Part shown: positions 45,214-53,641 of the stretch, piece by piece | Position numbering within the stretch: the first letter of the stretch is position 1 | Layout: each line of letters opens with the position of its first letter | Origin: Oscillatoria princeps RMCB-10 | GTDB taxonomy: Bacteria; Cyanobacteriota; Cyanobacteriia; Cyanobacteriales; Oscillatoriaceae | NCBI GenBank assembly: GCA_019359235.1 | Contig: JAHHHT010000008.1 | Location: 248,001 to 312,000, forward strand | Direction of reading: 5' to 3' | Length of the DNA: 64,000 nt | The notes under the pieces: model-generated | The model's database searches: none | What the model was told of the DNA's origin: nothing | Seen by the model: only the letters and a program-made list of their open reading frames with translations | Position numbers and translations under genes: made by a program

Positions 45214-47095
45214 TGCGCCGGTCAGTCACATGCCTCCTTGGGCCCGCCCCCGATGCTGTCCTGTTTTTTTGGCCCCACCGGCACCCGCAACAGAGGGTGT
45301 GCGCGAGAAAGCCGGCAGAACTCCCCCAAACGGGGTTTCGATGAGTCTACATAAAGATTAATATAATTGTTACATTTTGCAATACCGTCAACGCTTGTAC
45401 CTGATTGAAGTCTATCACAGCAGAGCCTTTCAAAATTGCGAGTTTTCTGCTTAATTAGTTTCAACTGACTCCGCCGGGGGGAATTGAGCCGGTCAGTCAC
45501 ATGCCTCCTTGGGCCCGCCCCCGATGCCGTCCTGTTTTTTTGGCCCCACCGGCACCCGCAACAGAGGGTGTGCGCGAGAAAGCCGGCAGAACTCCCCCAA
45601 ACGGGGTTTCGATGAGTCTACATAAAGATTAATATAATTGTTACAATTTGCAATACCGTCAACGCTTCTACCTGATTGAAGTCTATCACAGCAGAGCCTT
45701 TCAAAATTGCGAGTTTTCTGCTTAATTAGTTTCAACTGACCCCAGCGGGGGGAATTGCGCCGGTCAGTCACATGCCTCCTTGGGCCCGCCCCCGATGCTG
45801 TTTTTTTGGCCCCACCGGCACCCGCAACAGAGGGTGTGCGCCAGAAAGCCGGCAGAACTCCCCCAAACAAAGTTTCAATGAGTCTACATAAAGATTAATA
45901 TAATTGTTACATTTTGCAATACCGTCAACGCTTGTACCTGATTGAAGTCTATCACAGCAGAGCCTTTCAAAATTGCGATTTTTCTGCTTAATTAGTTTCA
46001 ACTGACTCCGCCGGGGGGAATTGAGCCGGTCAGTCACATGCCTCCTTGGGCCCGCCCCCGATGCTGTTTTTTTGGCCCCACCGGCACCCGCAACAGAGGG
46101 TGTGCGCGAGAAAGCAGGCATTATCCCCCAAACTGGGTTTCGATGAGTCTACATAAAGATTAATATAATTGTTACATTTTGCAATACCGTCAACGCTTGT
46201 ACCTGATTGAGGTCTATCACAGCAGAGCCTTTCAAAATTGCGATTTTTCTGCTTAATTAGTTTCAACTGACTCCGCCGGGGGGAATTGAGCCGGTCAGTC
46301 ACATGCCTCCTTGGGCCCGCCCCCGATGCTGTTTTTTTGGCCACACCGGCACCCGCAACAGAGGGTGTGCGCGAGAAAGCAGGCATTATCCCCCAAACAA
46401 AGTTTCAATGAGTCTACATAAAGATTAATATAATTGTTACATTTTGCAATACCGTCAACGCTTGTACCTGATTGAAGTCTATCACAGCAGAGCCTTTCAA
46501 AATTGCGAGTTTTCTGCTTAATTAGTTTCAACTGACTCCAGCGGGGGGAATTGCGCCGGTCAGTCACATGCCTCCTTGGGCCCGCCCCCGATGCTGTTTT
46601 TTTGGCCCCACCGGCACCCGCAACAGAGGGTGTGCGCGAGAAAGCAGGCATTATCCCCCAAACTGGGTTTCGATGAGTCTACATAAAGATTAATATAATT
46701 GTTACATTTTGCAATACCGTCAACGCTTCTACCTGATTGAGGTCTATCACAGCAGAGCCTTTCAAAATTGCGATTTTTCTGCTTAATTAGTTTCAACTGA
46801 CTCCGCCGGGGGGAATTGAGCCGGTCAATCTCCGGTCAAAGTTGGCCCGCCCCCGATAGAGTCACTTTTTCGTTTTGGCCCAACCGGCGGCACCGAGAAG
46901 AGAGCGTGTGCGGGGGTGCGCCTTGAAGAGGCCAACAAAGTTTCGATGAGTCTACATAAAGATTAATATAATTGTTACAATTCGCAATGCTGTAAATACC
47001 TTTAGCTGATAGAGGTCTATCACTGATAACCCTTTCAAAATAGCGAATGTTATGTTTAATTAGTTTCTCCCGGCACCGGCGGGGGGAATTGAGCT
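45214..47095 (+). repeat. Tandem array of about 265-bp units, candidate small-RNA genes
   Basis: Seven boxes starting GATGAGTCTACATAAAG (or AATGAG) lie at 45340, 45611, 45887, 46142, 46407, 46672 and 46945, spaced 255-276 bases. Each box runs into TTAATATAATTGTTACA, which holds TATAAT (45362-45367 in unit 1), then about 110 well-conserved bases. Next comes a G-run (45476-45481) that can pair with CCCCC (45518-45522), followed by a T-tract (45535-45541). Layout and conservation fit a -10 element, a transcript of about 165 bases and a terminator. No protein is convincing in either strand. The last unit is the most diverged. Confidence 0.75.
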
Positions 47096-47172
47096 TCTGC
47101 ATCTATTGTGCCCCCTCCGAGGGCTGCAGCGCACTTGATGTTTGCAGTAGTGCGCCACCCCTCCTGACTGAG

Positions 47173-47241
47173 TAGGGGCGGGTTCACGAGGAATGTCTTT
47201 GGGAAGCCGAGGATATTGATAAACCCGCCCCCGCCCCGGAA
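47173..47241. repeat. Inverted GGGGCGGGTT / AACCCGCCCC repeat
   Basis: GTAGGGGCGGGTTCAC near 47172 and GATATTGATAAACCCGCCCC near 47209 form complementary arms. The second arm also occurs around 34840-34890. Confidence 0.7.
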
Positions 47242-47265
47242 TTTTGTAAGCGTTTTAAACGTAAT

Positions 47266-49770
47266 TTATATAATTTTAGCTGACTTTAACTGCTGAAAAG
47301 CTTTAATAAGGTTGCCTTGCATCAGCGCGGCGGCGGCATCAAGTGCTTTAATTTCCGGTTGATTAGGTTTGAGAGTGAGCGCCGGCTTCAAAGCCGCCTC
47401 AGCCGCCTTGGGGTTCAAATCGTACAGGTAGACAAAAGCGAGATAGGCGTGGGCGTAAGGATTCTGGGAGTCGAGCTGAACCACTCGCGTCAGCGCCCTT
47501 ATCGCGCCACGAGCGTCGCGCTGCAGCACCCTGGCCAGGGCCAGAGAGTAAGCCCACTGGAGATTTTGCGGTTCTTGGCGCAGGCGGAAGTGCAGCGCCC
47601 GCTCAGTCTGAGCGGTGTAGTCCTGAATCGGATCGTACTGGTTAATGCGGGCAACTTCCTCAAACACAGGCGGGAGAGCGCCCGGACCGTTGGGCAAAGC
47701 AGCAGCCAAAGTCCGCAGCTGGGTGAGCAAATCCAGTTCGGGAGCGGGTGTTGCCGGCGCAGCGGGGGCAATCTTCAACGTCACCGCCGGCACGGAGATG
47801 GGGTAGGAAAAGCCGGTGTGCCGGTTCAGGTAGGTTGCTTCCAGGGTGTAGGTGCCGGCGGGCAGATCAGCAGGGGGGAGCATAGCCATGCGCTCAATCA
47901 CCCTAGCAGACTGGTTAGCCTGCAGTCCTCCGCGATGCAAGGTTCCCATACCGATGGCCCGATCGTGCAGCCAGCGGTGCTTGCCTGTGGTGTCGCGCCA
48001 GGTGAGCAGCACCAAACCCTCTTGCAGCTGCTGCCAAGGGCCAGACCACTCGTAAGTCACCGGCACCGGCACGCCAGGGGGTGTCTGCTTTGGCACCGTG
48101 ACGCGCTCTAGCTGGATGGCGGTTGGGGATGGCCGGGATTTGGGGATTTGGGGATGGTTTGGCAGCACCTCCACCGGCGGCACTTTGCGGCGGTAGAGTT
48201 TGAGGGTGCTGCCATCCGGTAAGGGCCAGGTTTTTTGCAGCTGGAAGTCGGAACCTCCCTCGACAGCAGAGACGGTAGCGGTTTGAGCTTCTTTGGGGAC
48301 GGAACCTTGATCGCCGGTTTTGGTGAGGAACCAGGAAATGGAGCGCACATCCTGAGGGACTTGCTTTAAATTGACGCCCACCTGACGCCCGTAAACTTGG
48401 AAATTGGCTAGGGCACCGTAGTGGTTTATGTTGTGCTGGTTAATGGTTGGGGTGGATGGAAGCACGCCTGCGGTGGAGTCGAGGTAGGGTTGTGTCTGGA
48501 TAATTTCAGCAATAACCTGCCGGTGGGGCCATTCAGAACCCAGGTAAGCGTGATGTTGGCCGCGGGGGCTGAAGAATTGCGTCAGGCGGTTGGCAAAAAT
48601 ACCTCCCACCGGCCAGAGATTGAGGAACACCAACAAGAAAGCTGTGCCGGCTGTGCCCCAGCGGACATATTTGCCCCACCGCCGGGGATAGTAGGTAAGG
48701 CCATAAGCCAAAAACAGCGAGACAGCCGGCAGATAGGGCAAGACATAGCGGGAATCTTTATTGATATTGAGCGAACAAAACAGATAAGCCCCCACCAAGA
48801 ACACAGCAAGCCATCTCAGTCCTGACTTTTCCTTCTCTTGTTTGGCTCTCGCAAACCAGTAGAGAAGCAACCCCACCACCGGCACCAGCAACAGGGGCCA
48901 AGAAACCGCATAAGGGAGGTCTTTCCAGTAAAATGTCCAGGCGTCGAGAGTGTGGAGGGGTGGGTCGCCTTCGGCGATCGCCGCATCCACCGTCGCTCGC
49001 TTGCCACCGGTGAGAATCAGCAGCCAATTCGTGCGATACCAAGGGCCACACACCAGCAGCGATAGCAACAAAGACCAAGCCAGCTGAGCCACACGCCCCC
49101 ACCGCCTTTGCCAGAGATTCCCAACCCCCACCCACAGCACCGGCACCAGCAAAAAAAACAGCGCCGTCTGCTTGACAAGCATTGCCAGCCCGAAACAAAC
49201 CCCAAACCCTGAAGCCCACAACCATCCTCGTCTCTGCGCCCAGGGTGTAAGTGCACCTCCAACATCCCTCCAAACCGTCAGGCAACAGAAACTCAGCGCC
49301 ACAACTGCTGTCAGGGGATAGTCCAGGAGAAAATCCAGGCGAACCAGATAGAGTCCTGGAAACAGCAAGCACAGACCGGCAGCCCAAAGCCCCACTTGCC
49401 GGTTGAACAGCTTTGCGCCCAAACCGCACACCGCTACCAGCAGAATGGCGGAGAATAGGAGGTTGACTAGAGTGGCTGGATCTGGGCCTGCTCCGAAGAG
49501 ATTGAAGAAAGCCGCTGTTATTATGTAGGTCAGGGGAGGCACCTTGGAGGAGAGCGCCCAAAAACTCGCCCACCACTCGCCGGAGAGGAGCAGGGGATGC
49601 TGCAAAGCCTGCCAGTAGGTGAGGCTGCCGGTTAAATACTCCGCCTGATCCCAGGCTGGCACTGACCGGTCGAGGGCAAACCACAGCCGGTCGGCGATTG
49701 CGCCGGTCAGCCAAATCAGCCCTAGAGCCGGCAACCGCTTTAACCTGTTACTTTCACCTGCGTCAACCAC
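47266..49770 (-). CDS. ArnT/PMT-type glycosyltransferase (GT39/GT83-like) with C-terminal TPR
   Basis: 834 residues. The N-terminal half is a multi-pass membrane protein of the dolichyl/undecaprenyl-phosphate-sugar-dependent class: catalytic Asp in SVPAWDQAEYLTGS, then KVPPLTYIITAAFF and NKDSRYVLPYLPAV, with about ten hydrophobic segments up to residue 400. A beta-rich periplasmic region (about 540-670) and TPR-like repeats (about 730-834; WAYSLALARVLQRDARGAI) follow. It probably transfers a lipid-linked sugar to an envelope acceptor that is unknown. It is a single gene. Confidence 0.88.
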   Translation of the reverse strand: MVDAGESNRLKRLPALGLIWLTGAIADRLWFALDRSVPAWDQAEYLTGSLTYWQALQHPLLLSGEWWASFWALSSKVPPLTYIITAAFFNLFGAGPDPATLVNLLFSAILLVAVCGLGAKLFNRQVGLWAAGLCLLFPGLYLVRLDFLLDYPLTAVVALSFCCLTVWRDVGGALTPWAQRRGWLWASGFGVCFGLAMLVKQTALFFLLVPVLWVGVGNLWQRRWGRVAQLAWSLLLSLLVCGPWYRTNWLLILTGGKRATVDAAIAEGDPPLHTLDAWTFYWKDLPYAVSWPLLLVPVVGLLLYWFARAKQEKEKSGLRWLAVFLVGAYLFCSLNINKDSRYVLPYLPAVSLFLAYGLTYYPRRWGKYVRWGTAGTAFLLVFLNLWPVGGIFANRLTQFFSPRGQHHAYLGSEWPHRQVIAEIIQTQPYLDSTAGVLPSTPTINQHNINHYGALANFQVYGRQVGVNLKQVPQDVRSISWFLTKTGDQGSVPKEAQTATVSAVEGGSDFQLQKTWPLPDGSTLKLYRRKVPPVEVLPNHPQIPKSRPSPTAIQLERVTVPKQTPPGVPVPVTYEWSGPWQQLQEGLVLLTWRDTTGKHRWLHDRAIGMGTLHRGGLQANQSARVIERMAMLPPADLPAGTYTLEATYLNRHTGFSYPISVPAVTLKIAPAAPATPAPELDLLTQLRTLAAALPNGPGALPPVFEEVARINQYDPIQDYTAQTERALHFRLRQEPQNLQWAYSLALARVLQRDARGAIRALTRVVQLDSQNPYAHAYLAFVYLYDLNPKAAEAALKPALTLKPNQPEIKALDAAAALMQGNLIKAFQQLKSAKII

Positions 49771-49980
49771 AACATCTTTCCCTGACTGTGCTGAAATTGT
49801 TTTGGCGAAAAGAGCCTGTACCCCGTCGCTCCAGCAAGCCGTGGCACTGGCCCTCTGCCCAGAATAGTTTATTTTGTGCTATTTCTAAAAGGGTAACGAC
49901 TAGCGGGAATTGTTAATTGTTAATTGTTAATTCGTAAACCCGCGCCCTTTCCGCGTCTCCCCCTCTCCCCCTCGGATTCC

Positions 49981-50442
49981 ATGACTCGTTGTTTTGCCTC
50001 GCACTCTCGCTTAGCACTGCTCGTTCCTGCCACGTTAATCTTCACCTGCATGAGTGCTGCCGGTGCTTTTGCCCAAATGTGCCCAGACAAGTTGTACGAT
50101 CCGAGCCTTTTGGAGCCGAATAAAGAGGTTTCGGACAGGCTTACAGAGAAGGATATCCCCACAGGGCAGGGTGGGTTTGCCAGAGACTACACGATGAATA
50201 TGACGGAAGGGGATCAGGTGGCGATTGACCTGTCCTCGGAAAGCTTTGACGCCATTGTCTCTCTGCTCGCCGAAGATGGCTCAACGGTAGCGGAAAACGA
50301 TGACGGGCCCGACGGCAGCACCAATTCGCTGCTGTTTGCCCGGATCGCTAAGACGGGAACTTATATTATCCGGGTGCGAGCCTTTGGCGAAACCGGTGTA
50401 GGTACGTTTAAGCTGAAAGTGACGCGCTTAAAGCCGGTGTGA
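49981..50442 (+). CDS. Secreted protein with PPC-like (pre-peptidase C-terminal) domain
   Basis: Starting at ATG 49981 gives 153 residues. A signal peptide is visible (LALLVPATLIFTCMSAAGAFAQ is its hydrophobic part, cleavage likely after AFA). The mature protein is a beta-rich PPC-like domain: MTEGDQVAIDLSSESFDAIV, ENDDGPDGSTNSLLF, TGTYIIRVRAFGE. Such domains occur in exported proteins and often bind surfaces or other domains. No enzyme part is attached. Confidence 0.82.
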   Translation: MTRCFASHSRLALLVPATLIFTCMSAAGAFAQMCPDKLYDPSLLEPNKEVSDRLTEKDIPTGQGGFARDYTMNMTEGDQVAIDLSSESFDAIVSLLAEDGSTVAENDDGPDGSTNSLLFARIAKTGTYIIRVRAFGETGVGTFKLKVTRLKPV

Positions 50443-50539
50443 TGGCCAAGTGGGGGAGAAAAAGGAAAAAAAATTTTTTCTCAGGTACTTGCCAAATGCC
50501 GGTGACGTTTGTTACTATTAAAGAGTGGAAAGAGAGCCC

Positions 50540-50612
50540 GCCGGGATAGCTCAGTTGGTAGAGCGACGGACTGAAAATCCGTTTGCCACCAGTTCAAATC
50601 TGGTTCCTGGCA
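50540..50612 (+). tRNA. tRNA-Phe (GAA)
   Basis: 73 bases. Acceptor GCCGGGA pairs with TCCTGGC (one G-T). D-arm GCTCAGTTGGTAGAGC, anticodon arm CGGACTGAAAATCCG with GAA, T-arm CCAGTTCAAATCTGG. CCA is not encoded. Confidence 0.97.
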
Positions 50613-50624
50613 TCTCTAAAACCC

Positions 50625-50661
50625 AAGCCCAGAGCGGATTATACAGCGCTCTGGGCTTTTT
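50625..50661 (+). terminator. Rho-independent terminator after tRNA-Phe
   Basis: AAGCCCAGAGCG (50625-50636) pairs perfectly with CGCTCTGGGCTT (50647-50658) and is followed by T residues. Confidence 0.93.
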
Positions 50662-50702
50662 GCGTCAATTTAGGCCGCCGGTGCTCCATTTTTACTGTGA
50701 CG

Positions 50703-50803
50703 GGACTTACGCACAACTATGAAAGAAACCGGGTTTCTGGTTCTGGAACGAGGGCTGATAGTCTTGACTTCTGGTTGAGAAACCCGGTTTCTGCGTAAGT
50801 CCT
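50703..50803. mobile_element. 101-bp miniature element with GGACTTACGCA inverted ends
   Basis: GGACTTACGCA at 50703-50713 and TGCGTAAGTCC at 50792-50802. Inside are AGAAACCGGGTTTCT and its complement, the core seen at 7084-7117 and 25015-25078. The ends match the element at 41063-41150, whose interior is different. Confidence 0.82.
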
Positions 50804-50851
50804 ATGTGAAATGACTGCGATGGAGGGAAGGCAGATGATTTCACCAGTCAG

Positions 50852-51230
50852 ATGGAAAGCAAACAAGAAGCATCCAAGGGGACAATCGGGGTTGAAAGCG
50901 TCCAGGGGCGATTGCGGTTGCGGTTGCCCAGTCAATTATTCGCAGGTGAGCAGAAATATATAACGCTGGGGCTGGCAGATACCGGACTCAACAGGAAAGC
51001 AGCAGAAGCCAAGGCTAGAGAAATTGAGTTGGACATTATCTCTGGGAACTTGCGCCTGGAAAAAAGTCCTAGAGGGGCTGCCGATTGAGTACCGCCCCCA
51101 ATACCACACTCGCCATACCTTCATTACTTTGGCGTTAAAGAACGGTGTAGATGCCAGGGACGTGGGCCGAATGGTTGGGAATAGCCCCCTATTAATTTAC
51201 AAGCAGCCGGCAGCAATCTCTGTAAAATGC
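50852..51230 (+). pseudogene. Decayed tyrosine recombinase (integrase)
   Basis: The first part (frame of 50852) reads GTIGVESVQGRLRLRLPSQL, then NRKAAEAKAREIELDI, like the arm-binding N-terminus of cyanobacterial phage-type integrases. At about 51065 the frame changes and the C-terminal catalytic part follows: YRPQYHTRHTFITLALKNGV, then VGRMVGNSPLLIYK, with the H-x2-R box. Most of the catalytic domain, about 200 residues including the first Arg, is missing. It lies 240 bases downstream of tRNA-Phe, a classic integration site. Confidence 0.85.
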
Positions 51231-51979
51231 AAGTCCCTGAGTTCTGAAATCGGGTTTGTAAACTAATTGTTAAGGTCTGCATGGGATGAGAAACCGGGTT
51301 TCTTTTGGTGAGAAAAATGATAGATAATGGCCCCCAAACCCAAGAAAACCGGTTTCGGTCTCCTTCACTTTTTATTTATAAACCCTTTCGGAAAGCAAAC
51401 CAGAAGAGTTCAAGTAGGGGGCGACAGGAAGCAAATCGACAGATTTGACTGTAGAAGAATAAGCTGTTAGTGGGACTCAGACATTTTCTCGCACCTATTG
51501 TGGCTGAAAACCAGTCTGGGTAAGAGAAAGATGTCAATGACCTAAAAAGAGCTGAAACTATCATCGGCATGCCCGATTGATGCTGTTCAAGGTGAAATGC
51601 TTTTTCTGTCTGGGTTAGAAGCCATTTTTGACTCAGTTTTTGTCCAAGTCCCGTTAGGCTTTTATTAATCTGCTTGTCCTTTGAAAGGAGGCAGATCCCC
51701 CACAGACCCGTTCCCAGGCAGAGCCTGGGAACGAGGGGACAGAAAGGAGAATTACCTTTCCCGCACAGTCTTTGCAGAGGCGGTGACTGCTGAAACCAGC
51801 AGTTCAAATCTGGTTTCAGGTATTCGATAAAGTCAAAATCACCCCCAAGATAAGTCTGGGGGCATACCTTCTCAATGGCCAAAGGCTGAAATCTGCTGCT
51901 ACGATCAGCGTCAGGTTCAGCCTGAGTAGAATGGGCCCTGGAACAGGAGTTCTGGGGATTAGGACGGAGAGGGTTAAAA
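51231..51979. other. Relic region after the integrase, with a tRNA-like att candidate
   Basis: At 51800-51815 CAGTTCAAATCTGGTT repeats bases 50590-50605 of tRNA-Phe exactly, and the next 14 bases are partly similar. This could be the far att site of a lost element. A CGTTCCCAGGCAGAGCCTGG-type palindrome is near 51707-51734. A long open frame on the minus strand here is not convincing. Confidence 0.5.
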
Positions 51980-52297
51980 ATGCTGACGGCGGTTTTAGTC
52001 CTGAATGCGCTGATAGCGCTGTTGTGCTTTTACATGGCTTGGCAACTTTGGAAAATCCGGCGGGTGCTGGCCAAGGTAGCGGACACGCTGATTATAGTTG
52101 AGCGCCGCACAGGTGCTGTGCTGCGCCGGGGACCGAATGCGATTGCTAAGGGACAGCAGGGCACTCGTCAGCTGCGACAGCAATACAGGCAGCTGGAAGC
52201 TCAACTCCAGCAAGCTGAGCAAGTGTTGCAGCTTTTGAGGTTCGGGCAAAAGGCTAGGCGCTCGCGGTCAAGGGAGCGCGGCACACTCTCGCAGTGA
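51980..52297 (+). CDS. Small single-pass membrane protein (105 aa)
   Basis: An N-terminal membrane helix (VLVLNALIALLCFYMAWQLW), then a basic helical cytoplasmic part (RQLRQQYRQLEAQLQQAEQV). Resembles a conserved cyanobacterial protein found with YtxH-type genes. It probably works in the cell envelope with the next two genes, which run in the same direction with short gaps. Function unknown. Confidence 0.75.
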   Translation: MLTAVLVLNALIALLCFYMAWQLWKIRRVLAKVADTLIIVERRTGAVLRRGPNAIAKGQQGTRQLRQQYRQLEAQLQQAEQVLQLLRFGQKARRSRSRERGTLSQ

Positions 52298-52462
52298 GAA
52301 AGCTTCAAAAGCCGGTGCGGTGATGCCGGCCCTTAGTCTGCCCTCCCTTGCGCTGTGGGAAGCAGCAGTCGGTAAGGCAGGGGTTGAATGAGCAATCTCC
52401 TGCCACAGTCGTAGAATTGGCGGTGAGAGTGTCAAAATGGGTTTAAGGAGAGAAATCCAACC

Positions 52463-52858
52463 ATGTCAAATAACCGCTCAGGATTATTTATTGGCGGCAT
52501 GCTGCTAGGGACCGCCATTGGCACAATAACCGGCTTGCTGTTCGCCCCCCGTACCGGGCGGGAAACGCGCAAGATCCTGAAGAAGTCCGCTGACGCCCTC
52601 CCGGAATTGGCAGAAGACCTATCGACCAGCGTGCAGTTGCAAGCGGATCGCCTCTCAGAAGCTGCGCTGCGCAACTGGGATGAAACCCTCGACCGACTCC
52701 GGGAGGCGATGGCAGCTGGATTGGAGGCTTCTTTGCGAGAGCGCAAGACACTCAACTCTGGAGCTGCTTCTGATTCTCAATTGCGCTCTGCCAAGTACGA
52801 TTCTGACGGCAATCTGCTGCCCGAGGCAGTTGGAGAGGCGACGCCAACGGAAAACTAG
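52463..52858 (+). CDS. YtxH-domain protein
   Basis: 131 residues beginning with the YtxH pattern: FIGGMLLGTAIGTITGLLFA, then PRTGRETRKILKKSA, a membrane-hairpin segment followed by an amphipathic helical tail. YtxH proteins are small general-stress or envelope proteins of unclear role. GGAGAGA upstream of the ATG supports the start. Middle gene of a three-gene membrane set. Confidence 0.88.
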   Translation: MSNNRSGLFIGGMLLGTAIGTITGLLFAPRTGRETRKILKKSADALPELAEDLSTSVQLQADRLSEAALRNWDETLDRLREAMAAGLEASLRERKTLNSGAASDSQLRSAKYDSDGNLLPEAVGEATPTEN

Positions 52859-52892
52859 CGCCAACCCTAACGCATACTTTAGACAGAATTCT

Positions 52893-53453
52893 GTGATTGA
52901 CCCCCTTTTTTGGCTAGGACTGTCAATTCTACTGGTCGCAGTCAGTCTAACTGCTGTTTTGGTGGCGGCACTGCCGGCCTTGCAGGAGTTAGCGCGGGCT
53001 GCTCGCAGCGTGGAAAAGTTAGCTGACACCCTCAGGCGCGAACTGCCGCCCACTTTGGAAGCTATCCGGCTCACCGGCTTGGAAATAACTGAGCTGACGG
53101 ATGATGTCAGCCAAGGAGTCAGCAGTGCCGGTCAGGTTGTTCAGCAGGTGGATCGCAGTATTGACAGCGCCAAGCAGCAAGCCAAAAAAGTGCAAGTCAC
53201 TACGCGGAGTGTCTTCACCGGCATCAAAGCTGCTTGGAAAACCTTGACTCGCCCTCGGGCCACTTCGGAAGCCACTCGCCGGTCAGCAGGGCGTTTCTCC
53301 GCCGCTCAAAAACAGCCCTTGGAGTTTGGGGACGGTTTTCCCTCCCCAGAGTTCTCTAGCGCTGACACCTACCGTGAGGTGCCTCGCAAGCAGGCCACCG
53401 GCATCTCTCAAAAGCCGGCTGGCTCGGAAGATTTTCAGGAACCAGACATTTGA
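52893..53453 (+). CDS. DUF948-like membrane protein (GTG start)
   Basis: The conserved N-terminus IDPLFWLGLSILLVAVSLTA follows a GTG at 52893, giving 186 residues; an upstream ATG in this frame would run through the YtxH gene. One membrane helix is followed by a helical region with spaced Thr/Glu/Asp (EITELTDDVSQGVSSAGQVV, then QQVDRSIDSAKQQ) as in DUF948. The C-terminal tail is Pro/Ser-rich. Function unknown; last of the three-gene set. Confidence 0.8.
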   Translation: MIDPLFWLGLSILLVAVSLTAVLVAALPALQELARAARSVEKLADTLRRELPPTLEAIRLTGLEITELTDDVSQGVSSAGQVVQQVDRSIDSAKQQAKKVQVTTRSVFTGIKAAWKTLTRPRATSEATRRSAGRFSAAQKQPLEFGDGFPSPEFSSADTYREVPRKQATGISQKPAGSEDFQEPDI

Positions 53454-53641
53454 AAATTTCGGGCAGGTAAGCCGGGGAGTCCGGGGGCTTCCGGAAAGGG
53501 GGAGCCGGGGACAATCCCTTGATTATACAGCGGGCCGCGAAATTTTTAACTAAAAATTAAATTTTGAAGACTCACACTTCTTGAAATTTTTTAAATTTTA
53601 ATATTTAATGAAGACTGGTATAAATTTATCCTAAAATAGGG

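Noticed and set aside
45214-47095. CRISPR array or tandem minus-strand genes of about 118 codons
   Set aside because: The repeat unit is about 265 bases with no unique spacers, and no cas genes are present. The repeated open frames on the minus strand are by-products of the repeat; their peptide (Arg/Lys/Asn mixtures) looks like no protein and has no ribosome-binding site.
33594-47095. The TTAATATAATT repeat boxes as parS sites for the nearby ParB
   Set aside because: parS sites are short palindromes, and the box is not palindromic; kept only as a test to run, not as a claim.
51376-51882. 168-codon minus-strand frame as a gene
   Set aside because: It runs through a known-type palindrome (CCCAGGCAGAGCCTGG) and the tRNA-like site, and resembles no protein.
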